A stretch of 64,000 bases of DNA from Dyella marensis (GTDB lineage: Bacteria; Pseudomonadota; Gammaproteobacteria; Xanthomonadales; Rhodanobacteraceae): the NCBI RefSeq assembly GCF_900112865.1, contig NZ_FONH01000008.1, forward strand, positions 62,001 to 126,000, written 5' to 3'. The stretch's first letter is position 1. Each line of letters opens with the position of its first letter. Positions 58,405-64,000 of the stretch are shown piece after piece. Under the pieces are notes generated by a model, which was not told the origin of the DNA, did not search any database, and worked only from the letters and a program-made list of their open reading frames with translations. The position numbers and the translations under genes were made by a program.

Positions 58405-59489
58405 GCGCGGTACTGGCGGAAGCGGACGTCCAGACGGCCGGCGCCAACGCGGCCGCCAGCGGCACCGCCATCGTGCTGTTCGGCACCGGCGTGGTCGGCG
58501 GCGCCCTGCTCAAGCTGCTCAACACGCCGGCTGCCGCATCGCTGCGGCTGGTCGGCGCGGCCAATTCGCGCCGCCAGCAGACCTCGGCGGAGCAGCTCGC
58601 CGACCGCGCGCTGCGCGAGAAACTCAAGAGCCATGGCGATCCGCGCGACGACGCGACGCTGCTGCGCGCGCTCGATACCAGCGGCGCGGCGGTGAAGGTG
58701 ATCATCGACGCCACCGCCAACGCGAATCTCGCCGCGCGCCACGCCGACTGGCTGGCGCGCGGCTACCACGTGGTCACCGCCAACAAGGCGCTGGCCGGCG
58801 GCGAGCTGCCCGGCTGGCGCGCGCTGCAGGCGGCGGTGGCCCAAGGCGGCCGCTACGGCGATGCCGCCACGGTCGGCGCCGGCCTGCCGGTGCTCTCCAC
58901 CCTGCGCCGGCTGCGTGCCTGCGGCGATGCGCTGCTCACGCTGGAAGGCGTGTTCTCCGGCTCGCTGTCCTACCTGTTCAACCAGTACGACGGCAGCCAG
59001 CCGTTCTCCGGCCTGCTGCGCGAGGCGCGCAAGCTCGGCTATACCGAACCGGACCCGCGCTCCGATCTGTCCGGCGAGGATGTCGCGCGCAAGCTGTTGA
59101 TCATCGCGCGCAATGCAGGCTTTGCCCTCGGCACCGACGAAGTGGAAGTGGAAAGCCTGGTGCCCGAGGCGCTGCGCAGCGTGGATACCGACAGCTTCCT
59201 CGCGCGCCTGGAGGAACTGGACGAACCGCTGGCGCGCCGCCACGCCGAGGCGAAGGCCCGCGGCGGTGTGCTGCGCTTCCTGGCGCGCCTCAACCAGCGC
59301 GGCAAGGCGCGCGTCGGCCTGGTCGAAGTGCCGGCGACGCATCCGGCGGCGCGCCTGTATGGCACCGACAACCAGTTTGCGCTGACCACCACGCGCTACC
59401 ACTCGCAGCCGCTGGTGATCCAGGGGCCGGGGGCGGGGCCGGAGGTGACGGCGCAGGCCTTGTTGGGCGATGTGCTGGCGCTGACCTGA
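58401..59489 (+). CDS. hom: Homoserine dehydrogenase
   Basis: The 362-residue enzyme reduces aspartate semialdehyde to homoserine. It has a Rossmann motif FGTGVVGGALLKLL, TANKALAGGELPG, GVFSGSLSYLFNQY and EARKLGYTEPDPRSDLSGEDVARKL. Unlike many homoserine dehydrogenases it has no C-terminal ACT domain, so feedback by threonine of the usual kind is not expected. The GTG start overlaps the metB stop, giving a tight metX-metB-hom operon that makes and commits homoserine to methionine. Confidence 0.95.
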   Translation: MSAVLAEADVQTAGANAAASGTAIVLFGTGVVGGALLKLLNTPAAASLRLVGAANSRRQQTSAEQLADRALREKLKSHGDPRDDATLLRALDTSGAAVKVIIDATANANLAARHADWLARGYHVVTANKALAGGELPGWRALQAAVAQGGRYGDAATVGAGLPVLSTLRRLRACGDALLTLEGVFSGSLSYLFNQYDGSQPFSGLLREARKLGYTEPDPRSDLSGEDVARKLLIIARNAGFALGTDEVEVESLVPEALRSVDTDSFLARLEELDEPLARRHAEAKARGGVLRFLARLNQRGKARVGLVEVPATHPAARLYGTDNQFALTTTRYHSQPLVIQGPGAGPEVTAQALLGDVLALT

Positions 59490-59499
59490 CATCCACTCG

Positions 59500-59590
59500 T
59501 AGGTTGGGGTGAGCCGAAGGCGAACCCCAACAGGCGCCGAGGCATTTCGGGACGTTTGTTGGGGTTCGCCTGCGGCTCACCCCAACCTAC
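59500..59590. repeat. REP-like element, copy 2
   Basis: The ends are perfect inverted copies of GTAGGTTGGGGTGAGCC, with the same inner inverted pair as the copy at 54858-54968 but a shorter loop region. It begins 11 bases after the hom stop codon and could fold as a terminator-like structure, though no T-run follows. Confidence 0.9.
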
Positions 59591-59600
59591 GCCTCAGGTG

Positions 59601-59870
59601 TCACGCCTCGGGGCTCTCTTCTTCCTCAACCACCGGCGCCCGCACCACCGGATACGCCCATTGCGCAATCATCGGCGCGAACTTGATCAGCACCAGGCCG
59701 ATGACCAGGTGCGCAACCAGCTGGTTGAAGTAGGCCCTGGCAACGTATACGTCGGCCTCGCCCAGGCCACGCAGGGCATTGAAGCCCGTCACGCCCAGTT
59801 CCAGGCCGGTGACGATGACCCATACGCCGATCGCACGCAGCGCCACGCCGAACCACAGGAAAGGGGTCAT
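59601..59870 (-). CDS. Small two-helix membrane protein
   Basis: The 89-residue protein has two hydrophobic helices (about 9-30 and 45-70) and an acidic C-terminus (VEEEESPEA). AAGGAGG at ideal spacing precedes the ATG, which supports a real gene. I recognise no family with confidence. It is convergent with hom, separated by the REP-like element. Confidence 0.78.
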   Translation of the reverse strand: MTPFLWFGVALRAIGVWVIVTGLELGVTGFNALRGLGEADVYVARAYFNQLVAHLVIGLVLIKFAPMIAQWAYPVVRAPVVEEEESPEA

Positions 59871-59955
59871 TGCATCCTCCTTGATGATGTATTGCCGGCC
59901 GGCCGGCCGGATTCGGCGCGAATGCTAGCGCATTCGCTGCGCAATCGAATGACAT

Positions 59956-59987
59956 AAAAAAAGCGCGGCTTTCGCCGCGCTTTTTTT
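59956..59987. terminator. Strong terminator upstream of the small membrane protein gene
   Basis: GCGCGGC / GCCGCGC form a seven-base stem with a TTTC loop, flanked by seven As and seven Ts, a bidirectional intrinsic terminator. On the minus strand it ends the APC permease transcript, whose stop codon lies 17 bases before it. Confidence 0.93.
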
Positions 59988-60003
59988 CCGGAAGCAAGGG
60001 GGA

Positions 60004-61668
60004 TCAATGCCCCGTCATGCGCTCCGACTCCAGCTCATCCGGAGGCACCAGCGGCGCACCCGGATGCGCCTGCGCCTCCAGCTCGGCCGCTTCCACCGAC
60101 GGCGTGCGCCAGCCGGACTTGACGCCCCACAGGTAGAACACCAGGCCGACCACCGCGACGACCGCGAGGTCCATGCCGTAGCTCAGATAGCCCTTGCCGC
60201 CGAACATGGTGCTGCCCGCCCACGACACCAGGGCCAGGGTGGGCAGGTAGAAGATCAGCCACCACGCACCCTTAAGCTGGCGGCCGAAATCGTGCCAGCC
60301 GGCTTTGAACTGATAGAAGAAGTACACCGGCAGTGCTACCACCATCAGCAGGATGATTTCGCCGGTCAGCGGCCACTTGGCCCAGTACAGCAGCTCGGTC
60401 GCCATGATGAAGGCGATGCCAGCCAGGATCGGCAGGCCTGCGATGCGCAGCGGGCGATGCAGATTGGGGGCGGTGCGGCGCAGGGTCATCGCGCTGACCG
60501 GACCGGTGAGGTAGGAAATGATCGTCGCCACCGAGATCACCGCCGCCAGCGTGCCCCAGCCGCGGAACTTGAACAGGAACAGATAGGACACCGCCAGGTT
60601 GAACCACATGGCCGGACGCGGGATGCCCCACTTCGGATGGATGCGGCCCAGGATCTTCGGCAGCGTGCCGTTGCGCTCCATGCCGTAGATCATGCGCGCC
60701 GTGGTGGCGGTGTAGGTGATGCCGGTGCCGCTGGGGCTGATGAAGGCATCGACGTACAGCAGCATGGCCAGCCAGTGCAGGTTGACGATGATCGCCAGCT
60801 CCGCGAACGGCGAGCGGAAATCGATGCCGTGCCAGCCAGCCTTGGCCAGAAGATCCGGCGGCACCGAGCCGAGGTAGGCAAGCTGCAGGATCACGTACAC
60901 GATGGTGGCCAGCACGATCGATCCGATCACCGCGAAGGGAATGCTCTTGCCCGGGTTGTGCGCCTCGCCGGCGAGATTCACCGGGCTCTGGAAGCCATTG
61001 AAGCTGAAGACGATGCCTGCGGTGGCCACTGCGGTGAGCACGGCAGCGAGGTCGATCGCATGCGCGTCGCCGTGCACGCCCACCGAGAAGTTCTCGCTGT
61101 GGAAGCCGCTGGCGATCAGCGCGATGCCTGTCGCGGCCGGCACGATCAACTTGAAGATGGTGATGGCGGTGTTGGAGCGGGCGAACAGCTTCACGCTCCA
61201 GAAGTTGAGCAGGAAGTACACGATCACCAGCACTGCGGCGATGCCCAGGCCGGGCTCGCTGAGTTCGCCATGTCCATCGGGCATGTGCATGTACAGGTCC
61301 TGCGCCCATTTCCACGGCCAGGACGCCATGTACTGCACCGAAGCCTCCGCTTCCACCGGGATCACCGACACGATGGCGATCCAGTTGGCCCACGCGCCGA
61401 TGAAGCCCACCAGCGAGCCGTGCGAATAGTGGCTGTAGCGCACCATGCCGCCCGACTCGGGGAACATCGCGCCCAGCTCCGCGTACGTCAGCGCGATGGT
61501 CATGATGATGGCCGCGCCGAGCACCCAGGCCCAGATGGCGCCAGGGCCGGCCAGGCCTGCAGCGCGCCACGCGCCGAACAACCAGCCGGAGCCGATGATG
61601 GAGCCCAGGCCGGTAAGCATGAGCGCAAAAGGACCGACGTCGCGCCGGATGGGGCTGGAAGAGGACAT
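60004..61668 (-). CDS. APC-family amino acid permease
   Basis: The 554-residue protein has about twelve to fourteen membrane helices and the APC-superfamily opening motif (LTGLGSIIGSGWLFGAW), with FNGFQSPVNLAGEAHNPGKSIP in the middle. It probably imports an amino acid or related compound by proton symport or exchange; the substrate cannot be assigned. It is a single gene with a strong terminator after it. Confidence 0.92.
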   Translation of the reverse strand: MSSSSPIRRDVGPFALMLTGLGSIIGSGWLFGAWRAAGLAGPGAIWAWVLGAAIIMTIALTYAELGAMFPESGGMVRYSHYSHGSLVGFIGAWANWIAIVSVIPVEAEASVQYMASWPWKWAQDLYMHMPDGHGELSEPGLGIAAVLVIVYFLLNFWSVKLFARSNTAITIFKLIVPAATGIALIASGFHSENFSVGVHGDAHAIDLAAVLTAVATAGIVFSFNGFQSPVNLAGEAHNPGKSIPFAVIGSIVLATIVYVILQLAYLGSVPPDLLAKAGWHGIDFRSPFAELAIIVNLHWLAMLLYVDAFISPSGTGITYTATTARMIYGMERNGTLPKILGRIHPKWGIPRPAMWFNLAVSYLFLFKFRGWGTLAAVISVATIISYLTGPVSAMTLRRTAPNLHRPLRIAGLPILAGIAFIMATELLYWAKWPLTGEIILLMVVALPVYFFYQFKAGWHDFGRQLKGAWWLIFYLPTLALVSWAGSTMFGGKGYLSYGMDLAVVAVVGLVFYLWGVKSGWRTPSVEAAELEAQAHPGAPLVPPDELESERMTGH

Positions 61669-61943
61669 GCAAACTCCCGGATCTGGATCTCGAAGGCCGC
61701 CCCCTCGGACGGCACAAGGGCCGGATCATGACAGCCCCTGGCGCGGCTGTCAGCCCGGCGCGGGCGCACTTCGAAAGTTTCTGCGACGCGGGCAAATGCA
61801 TGGCGCGGCGCAGCATTTGCCGTCAGGGCAAGGGGTTTGCGGCAGCTTCGGGGCGTATGGGGGGGGCAGGCCGAGAGGGCACGCGCCGGTTGGCCGGCGC
61901 GCCCTTGAACCTGGCCATCGACGGCGATGGCCGATATCGCTGC

Positions 61944-64000
61944 TCACGCAGTCTCGTGGCGCTCCAGCCAGTCGGCGGCGTTCTCCAGCGCTTGCGCTCC
62001 CTGCGCGTTGGCATTCCGATCGCCGGCGGTATCGCTGCGCTGCTGCTGTGCGATCGCACGCAGATCATTGGCCAGCACAACCTTGTTGTGCGCGCTGCCC
62101 AGCCCGTACCAAGTCGGATTGCCGAGCACCTTCATCACCTCGGAGACGCTGACGGCCGGCGTCTTGGATCCCGCTTCGGCGGCCTTGAGCATGTCGTACA
62201 CGTCCTGGCCGCTGAGGCCCGCGCCCTTCAGCCAATCGATCGATGGGCCGCCGGAGCTGTCGCTCTGCAGCAGCTGCGGCTGGAGCCGCGCCAGTTCCTG
62301 CAGTTCCTCGGGCGCGATGCCGGTCGCCAGCCAGCCCCGGACCTGGCCCGGATCACTGCCGGACATCAGCTTGACGTCGGCCGGATCCAGGTTCGCGCCG
62401 CCGGGGCCGAGGTATTTCTCGACGTCCTTGTGCAGTTGTTCCGCATCGGAATCGCCGCCGAACAGCGTGCCGGCGAACTGGAACGATCCGGAGATGAAGG
62501 CGCCGACCCCATTGATGAAGGCGCCTGGCACTTCACCGGCGAGGGTAGTCTCCATCCAGCTGCCCATCATCGAGAAGACATCGCCGATGACCGCGCCGGC
62601 ATAGAGCGGATTGTCGCCGGCGCTGTTGATGTCCGAAACGAAGGCGGAGGTACTGGCGATCACCGACAGACCCGGAATGAGGCGCGAGCTGAAGTTGGTG
62701 AAGGACTGGGCTGACTCGGTGTAGCGCCCGAGTTCGCCGGCGTCCGCCAGGGACTGCACGGCACCGGTGGCGAGCGTGACGCTGCCGCCGAGGGCGGAGG
62801 CATAGGAGTTGATCATGCTGCTCATATTGTCCGCCTCGGTGCCGTTGAAGAGGCTGATGACGATGGCAGCCTTCGCCAGCATTTTGTCGCCCGGGCCGAG
62901 CTCCTCGAATTCCTTCTTCAGCTGCTCCGGGCTGAAGGCGCGATCTTCGTTATTGGCGAGCCGCTCATAGTTGGTCTTGGTCGCCGCCCAGCCGTCCTTG
63001 GCCTGGAGCAGGGGTTCGGCCAACTGGGTCAGGCCGTATACGGCGGCCGTGGGGTCTCCGCCCGACTTCACCAGCAGTTGCGCCTGCGCGGAGGCGAGCG
63101 CATCGGGCAGGAAGCTGTCCTCATAGCCGGACAAGCCATCGAAGATCTTCAAGGTGTCCGGATCTGCCTGAATCGCATTGGCGAACTGCACGGCCGTCAC
63201 GCCCTGGCCGGACTGCACCGCGTCCTTCATGCACTGGTACAGCTGCGCGGCCGCATCGGGATCGACCTTGGCGGCGGACAGCAGATCGTCCTTGTGCGCG
63301 TTCATATAGGACGTCAGGTTCTGCGCGGCGTTGGCATAGGTCTGGTAGACCTTTGCGTTGTCCGGATCCGCCATGTACGCCTTGCTGAAATTCGCCTGTT
63401 GCGTGGCGGTGAGCGGGCCGGCGTTTTGCAGCAACTGGCGCAGGCGCTGATCCTTGGCTTGTTTGGCGGTCTGTGCGTCCTCGTAAGCCTGGCGCGGATT
63501 GCCTTTGCCGAACGCGAGATAGCGCTGCAGGCCCTGCACGGCGGCGACATTGATGCCATCGGCCTGGTTCTGCTTGCCGTCCTGCTGCAGGCCATTCGCC
63601 AGAGCCTTGGCTAGCGCGGGATCGACGCCGCCGGAGATCGCGTTCTGGATGGAGTCGAACGCCTGGCCGCTCCAGCGTTCGGCCTGCGGCAGGTAGGCGC
63701 TGGCAATCTGCGCGGTGAGCTTCGACGCGTCCGCATCATTGCCCAGCGCGCCGACCACGCGCTGCATGGTGCCGAACGCCTGCTCGCCCGGCCCATTCAT
63801 CGAGACCTGCGCGAATTTCCGGATCGTCGGCATGCTCTGGCGCACCACCGCGGCGGCCAGCGGAGGCGGCAGATCCTGCACGGTATCGAGCAGCGCATGC
63901 GCCGCAGCGGCAGCGGAAGCGGGGTTGTCGTCGTGATAGGTCTGGCCGATCTGGTCGGCGGCATCCTCGATCCAGCCTTGCACACGCGGGTCGGCGAGCA
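61944..64000 (-). CDS. Large protein of unknown function, 5' end beyond the window
   Basis: The coding frame stays open to the right edge of the window, so the true start lies outside; at least 685 residues are present. The protein is helical, rich in Ala, Gln, Asp and Gly, with few cysteines. It has a Gln/Ala-rich N-terminal part with helical repeats of about 40-60 residues, and a Gly/Ala/Ser-rich, weakly hydrophobic middle (about residues 385-500 counted from the edge). I recognise no family. Composition and lack of enzyme motifs recall secreted effector-like proteins, but this is a guess. Confidence 0.72.
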   Translation of the reverse strand, partial: LADPRVQGWIEDAADQIGQTYHDDNPASAAAAAHALLDTVQDLPPPLAAAVVRQSMPTIRKFAQVSMNGPGEQAFGTMQRVVGALGNDADASKLTAQIASAYLPQAERWSGQAFDSIQNAISGGVDPALAKALANGLQQDGKQNQADGINVAAVQGLQRYLAFGKGNPRQAYEDAQTAKQAKDQRLRQLLQNAGPLTATQQANFSKAYMADPDNAKVYQTYANAAQNLTSYMNAHKDDLLSAAKVDPDAAAQLYQCMKDAVQSGQGVTAVQFANAIQADPDTLKIFDGLSGYEDSFLPDALASAQAQLLVKSGGDPTAAVYGLTQLAEPLLQAKDGWAATKTNYERLANNEDRAFSPEQLKKEFEELGPGDKMLAKAAIVISLFNGTEADNMSSMINSYASALGGSVTLATGAVQSLADAGELGRYTESAQSFTNFSSRLIPGLSVIASTSAFVSDINSAGDNPLYAGAVIGDVFSMMGSWMETTLAGEVPGAFINGVGAFISGSFQFAGTLFGGDSDAEQLHKDVEKYLGPGGANLDPADVKLMSGSDPGQVRGWLATGIAPEELQELARLQPQLLQSDSSGGPSIDWLKGAGLSGQDVYDMLKAAEAGSKTPAVSVSEVMKVLGNPTWYGLGSAHNKVVLANDLRAIAQQQRSDTAGDRNANAQGAQALENAADWLERHETA

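Overview
The window reads as chromosomal DNA of a high-GC gammaproteobacterium, most likely of the Xanthomonadales and probably near Rhodanobacteraceae (Dyella, Luteibacter, Rhodanobacter). This rests on gene content: a MetX-MetB-homoserine dehydrogenase operon behind a SAM riboswitch, a fused CysNC, GTP-type PEP carboxykinase, FadE-type acyl-CoA dehydrogenase and ETF genes. The genus is inference. Coding density is high and most genes are ordinary housekeeping or envelope genes. I saw no tRNA, rRNA, CRISPR array, prophage or intact transposase.

Layout. 0.1-5 kb: a Gtr-like lipid-linked sugar cassette (GT-C enzyme, GtrA-like flippase, GT2 synthase), a lipoprotein and a methyltransferase. 5.4-11 kb: etfB-etfA and ETF-quinone oxidoreductase with a large two-domain glycosyltransferase between them. 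11-16.8 kb: amidase, AlkB-like oxygenase, then an Mla-type lipid ABC operon (STAS-permease, ATPase, MCE protein, lipoprotein). 17-21.5 kb: cysD-cysNC, gcvT and gcvH. 22-22.6 kb: a MetJ repressor whose C-terminus is replaced by a lysine/alanine-rich histone H1-like tail. 22.8-32 kb: TonB-like protein, beta-lactamase-fold hydrolase, GMC oxidoreductase, transporter, CBS protein, GT2, mtgA, hslO and a MITE-like element. 32-38.4 kb: a GAF-GAF-GGDEF-EAL protein, an exported protein, and an ECF sigma/putative anti-sigma/DUF4097 operon. 38.4-44.5 kb: pckG, TetR, alpha/beta hydrolase and fadE. 44.5-50.6 kb: a histidine kinase/CheR/CheB/REC-GGDEF signalling operon. 50.7-55.7 kb: CPBP protease, prfC, GFA protein, M24 peptidase, DUF1304 and a 2OG-Fe oxygenase. 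55.8-59.5 kb: metX-metB-hom. 59.6-64 kb: a small membrane protein, an APC permease and a large unknown protein that runs off the right edge.

The most notable observation links two distant loci. The gene at 21999-22553 begins with an almost canonical MetJ ribbon-helix-helix domain but continues into an H1-like tail, and tandem octamers resembling met boxes (AGACGTCT-like) lie upstream of it and over the promoter of metX-metB-hom. That operon also carries a complete SAM-I riboswitch. The sequence therefore predicts two SAM sensors acting on one methionine operon, one at initiation and one in the leader, with an unusual repressor that could coat or compact DNA. The fusion and the boxes are seen directly; the regulatory logic is inference.
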